Below are positions 54,176 through 64,000 of a stretch of DNA of 64,000 bases, one piece after another. The stretch comes from Thelonectria olida (lineage: Eukaryota > Ascomycota > Sordariomycetes > Hypocreales > Nectriaceae). The stretch spans positions 868,001 to 932,000 of the forward strand of contig JAGPYM010000015.1 of the NCBI GenBank assembly GCA_020736575.1. The letters are read 5' to 3'. The notes below the pieces were generated by a model, which worked only from the letters and a program-made list of their open reading frames with translations, did no database searches and was not told the DNA's origin. The translations under genes were made by a program, and so were the position numbers. Each line of letters opens with the position of its first letter. Position 1 is the first letter of the stretch.

Positions 54176-54696
54176 AGAGAGGCTTGCTGAAGTGGGACTG
54201 GCAATACTACACGAAGCGACCCAGAGATGGGGCCACAACGCTTGGAGACAGGGAGCTCCGGCACTACGACCATTGGGGCGAGCGACCTCGGTTCCCTGCC
54301 CTCGTTCACGATCCTGAGACGGGCAATCCCGTCGGGGAGGCGGCGCTTGACATGCAGTTTCATCCAGACCTGCCTGCTCCTGGCCGTTTATGGACCATTG
54401 ACCACTTGAAGTATGGCGACCTCTCTTTCGAGATGGAGGTTTGGTGTCTATTACTTCAGGTGCGAGAAAAGTATGGCAAATTGCACTTGACGTGCTTATT
54501 GCTGGTGCCCAAGGGCGGAAATGTACACGAATACACACGGATTGGTCTCTTGTTTGTGGGCAATACCGCATGGTTTGGCGACTACTCGAGGATGTGGCTT
54601 GGAAGCGATGAGTTCACACTGAGATACAACGCTCGGCACTTCAAATGGCTGCCGTTTTTGTGGCTTGAGGAGCCTACGACAGTTATCATTACTTGA
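54170..54696 (+). pseudogene. Out-of-frame C-terminal coding remainder of HET gene 3
   Basis: Open in the frame one base off from the upstream gene. Segments such as KWDWQYYTKRPRDG, YGDLSFEMEVWCLLLQVREK and GLLFVGNTAWFG continue the HET C-terminal domain. See the entry at 52393-54175. Confidence 0.8.
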
Positions 54697-55033
54697 GCAA
54701 CACTTCTCTTTTTTCCACGACTCAGAAAATGAAACCTTGAGGCAAGTAGTAATCCTGTCTTTAAAGATATTCTTCGTGGCCGTACCCGGAGGTGTCTCGC
54801 GAAATTTAACGAGTTCTTATGCTAACAAGTTCTTATAGCCCTTCCAATTAAACTGTGTCTTCGGTCGGTTCAGTAAGAGATGGCAGAGTCATGATAAACA
54901 GTTTCACAGTAATAGGTGGCCTGAACCAAAAAGCAATCTAATTGAATAGGTAGGCAGTGCACTGCGTCTATAAAAATAAGTTTTCCGTCTTCTAAGCCGT
55001 AGATAAATACAAACACAACACCGAGATACATGT
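54697..55033. other. Convergent 3' regions
   Basis: Downstream DNA of HET gene 3 and of the minus-strand secreted protein. A/T-rich; nothing recognised. Confidence 0.4.
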
Positions 55034-56027
55034 CTAGACCAGCTTGATCAGATAGATGTCATCAAAGTACCAGTTGAGCATAAATCCAGTCTGCGTGACC
55101 GAAATTGCAATACCCCCCGTAGTATCAATGGGGGCAACAAAATCGATCATGAAGCTGAACCATCCAGAAGTAGCGCCGGGATCGAGGGGAATGCCATTCT
55201 TCACGGGGCCATCGTAGAGATCCCCGTCGACGCTGGTCACTTCGATGTTGACATTGCCCCATTGAGTGCCCGTCGAAGCAGTCCGCTGAACATTGTTCTT
55301 TCCCACGAAGCCGAGTCGGTATCGTCCAGCCGAGATTGGGATGTCGTTGTATTCGAGGCGGCCAGTTCCGCTGTCTTGCACCTCGAACAGTGTGAGGGCC
55401 GTCGTGTAGCCATCATAGGGGGCCTTGATTCGGAGAGCGTCCATAAAGAAGGCGTCATCGTTGGGTCGGTCCAGCAGCCAGGCCTCGATGTTTCCGTCCT
55501 CAAAGTTGAGGCGAACGGGTCGCTCCTCGGCTTTCGGAAGTTAGTTTTGAGTGTTGTTGAGGGCATTTGAAAAGTATGAACTTACGCCTGGCGCATACAA
55601 AGCAAGAGTTTTGGTACCATGAGCCTTTGCTGTCTCCTTTCCGGAAGCCCGCGCTCGCGACGTCGTCACCGAAGGTCTGACAAAGGTTGTCTTCATAGTA
55701 GAAGAAGTTGCAGTCTCTGTCGGCTTTGCAGGTGCTGAGGCATTCACTGAAGCTGATGGGCAGACTCTCAATGAATTGGATGTTCTTATCGAATGCGCCC
55801 TTCTCGTTGCAAATGGTGTTGTCCTCGGTATATCCACGTGCGCAGTTCCAGCTATCGTCAACTCCGGACCCAAGAGTCGGTGCAGAATAGACGGCCGATG
55901 ATGTCTGAGTAGTCTCTTTGACGTAGGTAGCGAACGTGGTGGTCGGGTTAGTCTCGTTGGAGTTGAATGCCTGAGCGCCGCCGAAAATCAGGCCCATGAG
56001 GGGAAGAAGGAATCCGTTGGGAGCCAT
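55034..56027 (-). CDS. Secreted protein with PAN-like Cys domain and beta-sandwich domain
   Basis: Two exons (complement 55586-56027 and 55034-55530), 55-nt intron, 312 residues in phase. ATG 56027 starts a signal peptide (MAPNGFLLPLMGLIFGGAQA). After a Thr/Ser-rich segment comes a Cys module: NCARGYTEDNTICNEKGAFD, then FSECLSTCKADRDCNFFYYE and DNLCQTFG, ending SCFVCAR. Its spacing recalls PAN/apple modules. The second half (LNFEDGNIEAWLL, then YTTALTLFEVQDSGTGRLEY and WFSFMIDFVAPIDTTGGIAI, ending WYFDDIYLIKLV) has the look of a carbohydrate-binding-type beta-sandwich such as CBM4/9-like modules, with its conserved terminal DDI/V strand. Thus it is likely an extracellular binding protein without a visible catalytic domain. 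The precise ligand is unknown. Confidence 0.8.
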
Positions 56028-57024
56028 TATGAAGGTCTGAAGAATGAAATGGTCTATACAAAACAAAGACAAAGGGAAATGCTAAACCAAGGAAGAGATG
56101 GAAGAAATTGTCGCTGTTTGTTGTGATTGAAACTGATTGACCTCGTCGGCGACAACTTGCGAGTTATATACAATTCCATTCTCGGCTTCACCGATGTACC
56201 AGAACATGTCAGGTCACCGAGTGTCTATTCCCAAGCTTACAGACAGCATAAGCGGATATCTCTCCACGATGGGAACCATGCATCTTTCTTTTTGAGTCGT
56301 TGAAGATGCGTCAAGTTGGTTACATGCCCGACGCCGGGAACCTCACACACACACAGCCTCCGTGGAACCCCGCGATGAGATGGTGCTGACGGTGCATTGT
56401 TAGTGTGTGTTTCTCTCGCTTTGATACGTCGTCAGGCCCCTGTCACGACATTAAACAGCGGGGCTAAGCCAAAGATGCCATGGGTGCACCGCCATGTCCA
56501 GGTCGGCGATGTTTGGTGTTTCGGCCATGGCCGAGTGCAGACGCCGAAATGAGGGGATTTCTCATGGCCGGACCAATTAAAACTAGTAGAATAACTAGTA
56601 GAAGAGGGTATATGGCAGATGAGAAAATGCCTTGTCAATTCTGAATCGGAGTTTTTGCTCTTTGGCTGAGTCTCAAGGACAGAGGCCCCTACACTGGTGG
56701 GCACGATTGAGCATACTTAATTGTGGCCTGAGACACGCTTTGCCATGCCTATAGGGAGCGCGAGTCTGCAATTTTAGAACTGTTTCCATCTTGTAGAAGA
56801 CCGTTTTACGAACAGAGTGAACTTGGTTGTTGAGCGTATGGATCCAGATACCCTGGAGCATTTCAGATTCCAAGGTCTACCAACTATTACAACAGTTTCA
56901 ACATACTGAGCTTGCCCCGATGATAATGCTTACATGTCTGTATAGTTTATCTTCATCTAATGTTCGTATGTGATTCCATTAAGGACAGCCCTTTCTCTAA
57001 GAATGATACTAACACCTTGGGAAG
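56028..57024. other. 1 kb intergenic, no supported gene
   Basis: Promoter side of the secreted protein and 3' side of the lactonase, both minus strand. A CACACACACAC run at 56345. Frames at 56432-56704 and 56673-56873 look like chance. Confidence 0.45.
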
Positions 57025-58665
57025 TTAGGTCAGTGGCGGACCCGAAGCGGCGAGTGTCACATAAAACAGCTTCGTCTGACCCGTGATCACCATCCGTCCC
57101 TTTCCGGCAAATTGGAAGTTCGCAGCCGTCGTGCCGGTATAAATCTTACCGATCAGTTTGCCAGAAGGGTTCCAAACGTGCACGCCGTCTCCGCAGCCGG
57201 CATACACGTACCCCTTGGAATCGCAATGAACCCCTGTTCACGACGTAGGATCAGTACTTGCAACAGCGATGTAACCGGTAATTCTCACCATCTGGAACAC
57301 CAGCGGGGACATAGGCGAACGTCTTGCGATTCTCCCATGTCCCGTCTTTCTTCACATCGAAACGATAGCTGCGCTGCGGTTAGCGGTATCCTACAAGCGT
57401 CTGGAGTTGGACCTACACAGATGATGGAGATGAGTAGTTGCGCCCATAGAACCCAAGGTTGGTGCCAGTGTCGGTCACGTATGCGTGACGTCCATCGGGA
57501 GAGAAGCCAATTCCTTCGCCTTGTCAGCATAACGCCAATACGTGTCCTCCTAGTTTGTAGCTCACCATTTGGCAGGGTGAAATCATCAGCGACCACGGTC
57601 ACAGCGCCAGTTGCAAAGTTTAAGCGATAGACTTGGTTTCTCAGCCCCGGGGCTGGGCGGAAATCCTGGAGGAACCCGTACAGGGTATCGGTGAAGTAGA
57701 CGTCCCCATTGCTGGGATGGACGCCGACGTCGTTGAGCGAGTTGAACTGTCTGCCAAAGTAGTTATTCACAAGGACTATTCACTGGTATTAGCCTCAAAC
57801 ACTCAATTTCGCCTCGTAATACGGAAGCATCATTAGGCATGTGTGTCTTACCGGTGGTGTTATAAGGCGACTCTGGGTTCATCAGATAAAGCGCTGATGG
57901 TACGTCGGCGCCTTGACCCTCTCCGGCGAAGATGATCTGGCCCTTGTAGTTCGTGCCCCCTAGAGCGCGTGAGCAAAGTCTTCCCGAGAGGCGGTTTGTT
58001 TATTCGGGCTTTACCATTTGGGTTAATGACTTGTGGACTCGACGGCACAACCGTCACTGTTGCCTCAGTCTTCCCGTTTGTTGACATGCGCACAGCCTCG
58101 GCCTCGCGGAGAGAGATCTTCTGGATGATGGATGACTTGTTCAAACCTGTTCCTGCTGCGGGAGCGCCTGCATTTTGGACGAAGAAGACTTCATCGCTGG
58201 GGGGTACCTGACATGACCAGTCACCACGATTGTTCGCGGAACATGTTGGAGGCGGTTTGACTTACCAAACAACCGCTTCGTGGAAGATTGGGTCCTTTTC
58301 AGACGTCGCAATAAGAGTTAGAGATGGGTTCGACCCGATAATGTCGTAAAACTCCTCGTCGTAAACATGGAATGGCTTGGCGGTGAGTGACTCTTGAGTG
58401 ACGCCAGGCCAGAGGAACACCTGATATGGAGTGAGCAAAGACGTCGGTCTGGCAAAAAGATACCGCGCACTGTGGAAGCATTTGCCTGCGATGGCGGTGG
58501 GACGACGCTCAAGACATTAAACGTCTTCTGGTCGATGATCTGCGCTGTGGAGGGCAGTTGGGCCAGAGCGCCCCAGGAGAGGGGATTCAGGCCCAACTGG
58601 ATGAAGACGCCAGCTGCGAGGACGGCGAGGGCGGTAGGCATGGTGATCCAAAATATCGTGTTCAT
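57025..58665 (-). CDS. SMP-30/gluconolactonase-family lactonase, secreted or membrane-anchored
   Basis: Eight exons (complement): 58471-58665, 58266-58420, 58015-58196, 57852-57959, 57566-57775, 57417-57519, 57289-57368, 57025-57233; 413 residues in phase. The N-terminus has a signal-type hydrophobic helix (WITMPTALAVLAAGVFIQLG). The six-bladed propeller shows KPFHVYDEEFYDIIG, FHEAVV, FNSLNDVGVHPSNGDVYFTD (metal-site Asn/Asp), GIGFSPDGRHAYVTDTGTN and KGYVYAGCGDGVHVWNPSG, all typical of fungal lactonohydrolases. The enzyme hydrolyses aldonate or related lactones using one divalent metal. The acceptor of the second intron matters: the first AG (after GTC) puts exon 3 out of frame, while the second AG after a run of six C restores it, giving VVCDEVFFVQ. 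A TATATAT word at ~58700 lies upstream of the start. Confidence 0.88.
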
Positions 58666-59658
58666 CTATTTTCTCGATTGATTAGGGATCGGACAGAGCA
58701 TATATATTCCCTCAACTTCGGCCGTTACTCAATGCCAAATGATGCGGGGAAGCCGGAATCGAGCAATATCCTTGCGCGAATATGACATGCAACGATCACA
58801 GCATCCGACGACCTTGCTTCTCTCCAGGGGGATAGCGGCGATCACTTACGTTTGAGGATCAATCTCGGTCAATTGTTGCAATAGGGTTCATGTCTTGATC
58901 CAAGCGAGACACCTTATGTGGAATTGCGTTGTAGAAGGCCAGGTTGATCCATGTTAGTGTAGAAGCAGGCCCACACGTGATATCATTCAGAGTTGGCAGA
59001 TACTCAGCAGTTATTCGCAGAAGAGGAGGGGTAGGTCTGCATGTACGACGCATTGCCAGATGGATAGAGCAATGTTTCGGCCGAAGGACTCGTCTTTTGG
59101 CAGTGCCCCGAGAGCGTCCCCTTGCTGGTGGTACTATAAGTGGACGCAGTAACCAAATGGCATGGAGGGCTGGGCTGACCCTGGGCGGATGGACAGTTGG
59201 GGGAAAGCCATAGGCTGGGGTTCGTGAACAAGGTGGAAGGGCCAGGAGTGACGGAACTTTGAAGAGATGAGCGGGCAATATTAAGTCCAAGAACCCTGGA
59301 ATCATCTTGGCTGCATCTTCACATCCCTAATTGCTAAGAGGAAGAGAAGACGAACGGGGTTAGAGCAGTCAATTAAAACTCGACACGGCAAGCTTCCTTT
59401 GCCGTGCCGAAGCTGACGCCATCGTAACATGAGCAATCCTCCAGTAGGTACCTCAGCAGAGTAATCCGAGTTACCTGGGTAAATTGAGTAACCGAATTGA
59501 CATCCAATGGGTCGGTGCATAGGTTGTCTTAGTGCCTACTGAAAATAGGTAGTAATTAACTAGGTAGTTAGGTAACAGCTGCACGAGGTAGGTAGGTAGA
59601 GTTGTATCTCTGCCACTTAGGATAGGGCTCATTAATAAATATGCATCTAAGAATTCAT
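58666..59658. other. 1 kb intergenic, one unassigned Ser/Thr-rich frame
   Basis: Minus-strand frames at 58859-59305 (148 codons) and 59004-59231 (75 codons, Ser/Thr/Pro-rich, ends Cys) overlap in different frames. The second looks slightly like secreted-protein sequence, but no signal peptide, intron set or relative supports a gene. Confidence 0.4.
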
Positions 59659-61035
59659 CTACTTTGCGTGTATCCCATTTCTATCTATTCTAAATTCAGT
59701 TCTGAAGTCTACAAACTTATACCCAGTATTTCCTGCCTCATCGTTGCTTTTCACTCCCTCTCGGCTGAGTTCGCTATCGCGGCCATGACAGTTGACAGAC
59801 CAGAGATGCACCCAAACACTGCTCCAGCCGCTGCCGCCGCATCTCTCGAACAAATTCGACTTCCTGTGTTTTCCCACTGCGTGTCAGCAAAATTATTGTC
59901 GTTTCGCTTACGGGGACAAAGAATGCCCTGACGTACCTAAGACTTTTGCCATTTGCGCAAAAGTCACTCCAATCAGAGTATCCAGGATAATCACCCAGAT
60001 GTAGAGGATGATATACTTTCTGAACGCCAGAAGAGGGTTCCTGGGACGCAACAAGAGAGCCTTGATGCTACTTAATAGACGCTTGAAGCGATGCCCTGTC
60101 GATACGGATCTCTCTTGGTCGAGCCACCGGTCTAGGCCACAGACCAAAGTTAGCGACGACGTCTCACAGCAGTTTTGGACGGCCTGGCTTGCACGTACCG
60201 AGGTGAATGCCGTACGATTCCACTAGCCATAGAATCGCAGCTATAGTAGCTGCACCTAGATAGTCGCCCAAATCTTTACCGAACAGAAGGATCACGGCAT
60301 TAGCCTCTGTGCACTATCTCGCCAAAGCGACACCTACCTTCGGTCCTCTTCGCCCGGTTCGCCACCAGCACTGTCGCAACCATGGCAACAGCAATCTTGG
60401 AGAAGCCCATAAGGAGGACAGCCCGCTCAGGCACCGTCAGCTGCTTATCTGTAACCAGACCAAAGACTGCCAGGGCGCCGGCCTTGGTCAACCCAGCCAA
60501 GGCCGCCGTCTGCAGAACAAACGGTGTTGCATGTTGTTTGTTGTTGACGAGTGCTCCCGTAGCCGAGGCGGCGACGGCGGCGGCCACGTTGAGGACAATG
60601 TCAATGATGAATAAAATGACAAAGAGTTGGACTAGACGAGAACATGTCAGCCGAAAATAGATACCCAAAGGGCTAAAATCACCCAGGTTTCACCTACTGT
60701 CTCTGATATGCGGCAGTGTCCACGACATCTCGAATAAAAGCTTTCTGTGCGTCGTCGTCCAGATCGTCGGTGTCGATGGAGGCCTTGAAATGGCAACATG
60801 TGGCTTTTTGTCCCTTCAGGCAGCCGTAGCCGTTGGTAAGGCATACCGAGTCATTACTCCATTGTCGTACATTAGGAATCAAAAGTGCAACGATGGTGTT
60901 CAGCTTTGGGGGTGGCGCTTCAGTTAGCTGGGCGAGGCTGCGCCTTGGCAAGCCGAATCTTCCGTCAGCAAACATTTGATGGAAACACAATCTCCTGCGT
61001 AATTTAGGTCTATTCTTTTCATCCTCAACCTCCAA
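59659..61035 (-). CDS. Probable multi-exon membrane protein, gene model unresolved
   Basis: Several minus-strand pieces behave like one gene of at least four membrane helices. They are: 60694-61035 (LPRRSLAQLTEAPPPKLNTI, then SNDSVCLTNGYGCLKGQKAT and CCHFKASIDTDDLDDDAQKA, a Cys-rich soluble part); 60348-60668 (LVQLFVILFIIDIVLNVAAA and RAVLLMGFSKIAVAMVATVL); ~60200-60285 (DYLGAATIAAILWLVESYGI); ~59936-60132 (RKYIILYIWVIILDTLIGVT); and possibly 59659-59877. The later pieces join through good GTAGGT/GTACGT donors. The join between the first two does not keep phase by any ordinary intron (the only in-phase choice would be 25 nt). The gene may therefore be broken, or its N-terminus may be elsewhere. 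No family was recognised. Its 5' end lies within 10 bp of the start of the plus-strand gene at 61044. Confidence 0.4.
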
Positions 61036-61043
61036 GAGTGCCG

Positions 61044-61923
61044 ATGGCGTGCCCGATTGAAGGTAACGCGGATGTCAGCGGCGTCGGAGTAGGTCTGCCC
61101 TGATTCCCCATACCTCAAAGACATATTGCTAACCGAACACCCACACCAGGTCCGTCTCTCCATCTACATCCTTTGTCTCGCCGGTCGAACGCTCAGCTAT
61201 CTCCTCAATCAACGCAAAGGGGAGCCCGCAGTCAAGTTTAACAAGGCCGTCGCCTCGCTCCTAAGCGTCCAGGGCCTCGCGCTACTATGCACTGCCTTAT
61301 TCGAGACCTTTAACGATCGACTGTCCCTCTTCCACTCCATTGTGGTGCTTCACCTGCTGGCCCTACTAGGATTCACTCTGGTTACGCGCGGCACGCATCA
61401 GTACAACGATTCTGAACGCCACATTGTCGAGCACATCCTCAACGCTCTCACCTATGTTCTCTTCGGCGTCCTGAGTTGCTACACATGGGTCGAAGCCCCC
61501 GAGCTCGGCGACAACCCAGGTTGCAATAAAAGTGTCAAATATGTTATTTTCGGGCAGGACATTGCTGCAACAACCGAAGCTCTGCGCAACGGCATGCTGG
61601 GCGCTTCGGCATTGCTGTCGTCTGCTTTCATCCTAGCCTCGCTCACAAGCATTCTCATCCCACGGCGGAAGAAATGGTTCCCCAATTGCAGACAATTGTT
61701 TCGCCGTTACAAAGAAGACAAAACCGCGGGAGCTGTAAGCCTCGGTTCATATGTCGCGTTTGCAGTGTATGTGATTGTTTCGCTAGAGCTCATCATTGCC
61801 CGGAATAAGTCAATTGTAGGGGATGAGGAATGGACCTTTGGCCAGACGTTGAGCCTCTTCATGCTGATAGGATTGGTCACTGAATTCGCTGAGGCAATGG
61901 GTTGGTATCCGATTTATAGTTAG
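61044..61923 (+). CDS. Fungal multi-pass (~7 TM) membrane protein of unknown function
   Basis: Two exons, 61044-61088 and 61150-61923, joined by a 61-nt intron (GTAGGT, TTGCTAACCG branch site, ACCAG), give 272 residues. The short first exon MACPIEGNADVSGVG fuses to VRLSIYILCLAGRTLSY. This rebuilds the CPxNxDxxGxGVRxSIY opening found in a large family of fungal integral membrane proteins of unknown role. About seven hydrophobic helices follow: VASLLSVQGLALLCTALFET, IVVLHLLALLGFTLVTRG, ILNALTYVLFGVLSCYTWVE, ALLSSAFILASLTSILIP, YVAFAVYVIVSLELIIA and LSLFMLIGLVTEFAEAMG. A loop holds DNPGCNKSVKYVIFGQDI. Start choice: without exon 1 the frame begins in the middle of the first helix. It is divergent from, and nearly abutting, the unresolved membrane gene on the minus strand. 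Confidence 0.82.
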
Positions 61924-62075
61924 GTCTTATTTATGGTTGGGTCTCATTCGTGTAATTACTCGAAGATAATTGAAGAGGCGGCGGCCAGAATACGAAGGAG
62001 GATTGGATACTAGGCAGGTAGATAAGCTGAGTTCGTATTCAAGTCATAACAGCGAATAGATATAGAAGAACCCTG

Positions 62076-64000
62076 TTATACACCTGCACACGCAAACCGT
62101 TTTATCAAGTTATTAACCTCATCCATCGAATCTTGATCCAGTTCGCTCGTCCTATCCCGAATTGACGGCACACTTTCCTCTAGCAGCAAGTTGGCCAGCG
62201 ACCAATATTCGTCAGCATGCTGGAAGAACCCAATCGAAGGGGCATTGAAAGAAGAAGATTGGTTAATATTCAGGTCCCATAGAAATCTCCAGCGAGATAG
62301 GGCACGGTGCAAGGCAGGCTTGGTGACGGAAATGGCACACGCTACATTGCCGTTGAAGATAATCTCGTGGAGACCTACTCAACCATGAGCCTGTGTGAGG
62401 GCACATGAAATCCTCGGAGGTTGAGACTCACCTGAGACGAGGATGAAAAGATCCAGGTGATCCAGCTTGCCGAATCCCGCAAGAGTGGCATCGGTCCATT
62501 CATCGCCCATTAACATCGACATCCCTTGTGCCGTGGACGGTATCTTTGAGACGGACTGAAGCCACAGATGCTCATGTTCGGGGCCCATGCTGTTTGTCGA
62601 GAACAACCCCTCGAGACATGGGAGGCTGCCGGTCAACTCACTCAATGTCAGTCGCGGAGGTGTTCTGTGAAAGATGGTGTGTGACGAATCGACGAGAAAG
62701 ATCCACATCATCAGCCTGTGAGGTCAATTGTCAATATTGCCCTCACTTGATCTAAAGGTTTTCTCTACTGACCTTATGCCTTGTTCCGTCTTGATGAATG
62801 CGTCGTGATCCGCAGCATTGTAAAGGTCCCTCCAACCGGTATCGTGCCTCAGTTTTGGAAGACCCAACTGGCGAGCAGCTGAGATGAGGTCCGCATACCG
62901 ATGCAGTCGCACGCGGTGTCTTGAATTGCGATGGGTATCCCAGTGCTGAGGAATTGAGATGATGAAGCCTGCCTGAAGCGGCTCAATGTAGCTTGTAAAC
63001 GCCTTGCGCGAAGAGGAGGAGAGGAGCCGTCGAAAGGCGTCGTGTCCAAAGATGTAGCTTTCTGCTGCGTCCAAACAATTCCGTGCCGCTTCTGCGTTTT
63101 CGTTGGATGAGTATATAGCACCGACTAGCATGACGGCAGTGAGCAGGGGCGTAAAACTGGTCAAAGGGTCAAATGAAGGTTGGTGTAGAACCGGGCAATG
63201 CCGGTGCCAATTCTCGAAGTACGACTGAACAAGACTATCGACCTTGTCTGCTGCGAAAAGAGCTTCGGCTGACTTTGAAAGCGCAATTGAGCCAGTTGTC
63301 GAGTTTTCATCGCGGGATTTAGATTTCAAGGCCGACAGAATGTCCGTCATGCGAAGTTCCATGCTGGAGTGGCTGTTGCGGAAATGTGACTGATGGGGAG
63401 ACTCTATTCGTAGTTGAGAGGTGCATTCCCAGCCGTCTGGAAGCACAAACGGGCACATTGATTCCTCTTCATCCAGATTGAAGGAACTGATCTCTTCAAA
63501 TTCAATAGAGAACCAGTCATCAAGTTCCCGAATAACGTCGACCTCATGAGGATCCATCTCGCTTTCACCAACCTCTGTGTGTTCAATTCTCGAATTCGTC
63601 GCATTGTCGGTACCGATGGAAAAAGGATGAAAGTATTCTTGTAGGAAATTGTTTTGCGGGTCAGTGTAGTGAAGAAGAAACGAAAACTTCATCTTGAGCC
63701 GTGTCCAAGGCACACTGTCATTGGAGCTGATGCTCATGTGTATGCCATATGGATTGAAACTAGAGAATGGTACGGAAACGTGAAGATTCGGTGGCAAAAG
63801 GACCATCAACGACATCTCGCCCACGCCATGAGACCCAGGCTGAGCTTGGGTGCGAGAAGTTCGAGAGTATGTGCAAGCATGTTTCCGATGGAGACAGGTG
63901 GAACAAGGTTGACCACCAGGGCATGCGCTTTTTGCAAGGGCGCAATAGTCGCAGGCTTGGAACTTTCGTCCTCTCTTCAGTGGAGTTGGAACTGGTTGTC
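62076..64000 (-). CDS. Zn2Cys6 transcription factor, 5' end beyond the window
   Basis: Three exons visible (complement, 62773 to beyond 64000; 62431-62715; 62076-62374), introns 57 and 56 nt. Near the window edge the frame reads KRGRKFQACDYCALAKSACP, then GGQPCSTCLHRKHAC, a full C-x2-C-x6-C-x5-C-x2-C-x6-C cluster. The sequence just before it leaves the window, so an extra N-terminal domain (for example C2H2 fingers, as in related regulators) cannot be excluded. After an acidic linker the fungal_trans-type regulatory region runs from FENWHRHCPVLHQPSF through LTAVMLVGAIYSSNENA, then RLHRYADLISAARQLGLPKL and MMWIFLVDSSHTIFHRTPPR, to the C-terminus FACAGV. Targets are unknown. About 600 residues are present. 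Confidence 0.88.

Noticed and set aside
1..64000. CRISPR arrays, bacterial operons, riboswitches, tRNA/rRNA genes
   Set aside because: Gene structure is eukaryotic. No direct-repeat arrays with spacers were seen and no cloverleaf or rRNA-like sequence was recognised by eye; a tRNA scan could still find one.

Overview
The window looks like a stretch of nuclear DNA from a filamentous ascomycete (Pezizomycotina, most likely Sordariomycetes; I cannot name the genus). Evidence: short 42-75 nt spliceosomal introns with GT(or GC)...CTAAC...AG signals, HET-domain genes, Zn2Cys6 transcription factors, LaeA-like TAM methyltransferases, a GPI-type aspartic protease and a RIP-like mutation pattern in a dead gene. 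There are no operons. Genes lie on both strands with long gene-poor gaps, as in accessory or subtelomeric fungal DNA. Gene models here are hand-spliced by requiring reading-phase continuity across introns.

Layout: 0-3 kb holds two decayed genes: the C-terminal part of a NACHT/STAND (NLR-like) gene and a full-length but nonsense-riddled GH13 alpha-glucosidase. 3-11 kb carries a small PLDc_N-type membrane protein, LaeA-like methyltransferase 1, two convergent nucleotidyltransferase-fold genes and a secreted alpha-carbonic anhydrase. 11-19 kb has an FAD-linked oxidase, a Ulp1/C48-type protease with a coiled-coil tail, and a conserved 443-aa protein of unknown function. 20-29 kb has a CAX/Vcx1-like exchanger homologue lacking its signature glutamates, a small secreted 8-cysteine protein, a DMT-family transporter and an NAD(P)-dependent epimerase.

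29-34 kb has a single-pass membrane protein convergent with a Zn2Cys6 regulator, then LaeA-like methyltransferase 2, whose two main exons have the same lengths as those of methyltransferase 1. 35-41 kb and 52-55 kb hold three HET-domain genes (one frameshifted near its 3' end) with a broken F-box gene between two of them. 44-52 kb contains a yapsin-like aspartic protease with a nine-copy 48-bp repeat in its stalk and a 1042-aa RING-finger protein. 55-64 kb has a secreted Cys-rich/beta-sandwich protein, an SMP-30-type lactonase, an unresolved membrane-protein gene, a multi-pass membrane protein, and a Zn2Cys6 regulator cut by the right edge.

Functional themes (inference): non-self recognition (three HET genes plus the NLR remnant), secreted or wall-associated proteins, and methylation or transcriptional regulators. 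I see no complete secondary-metabolite backbone gene, no intact transposon, no CRISPR array, and no tRNA or rRNA gene that I can support.
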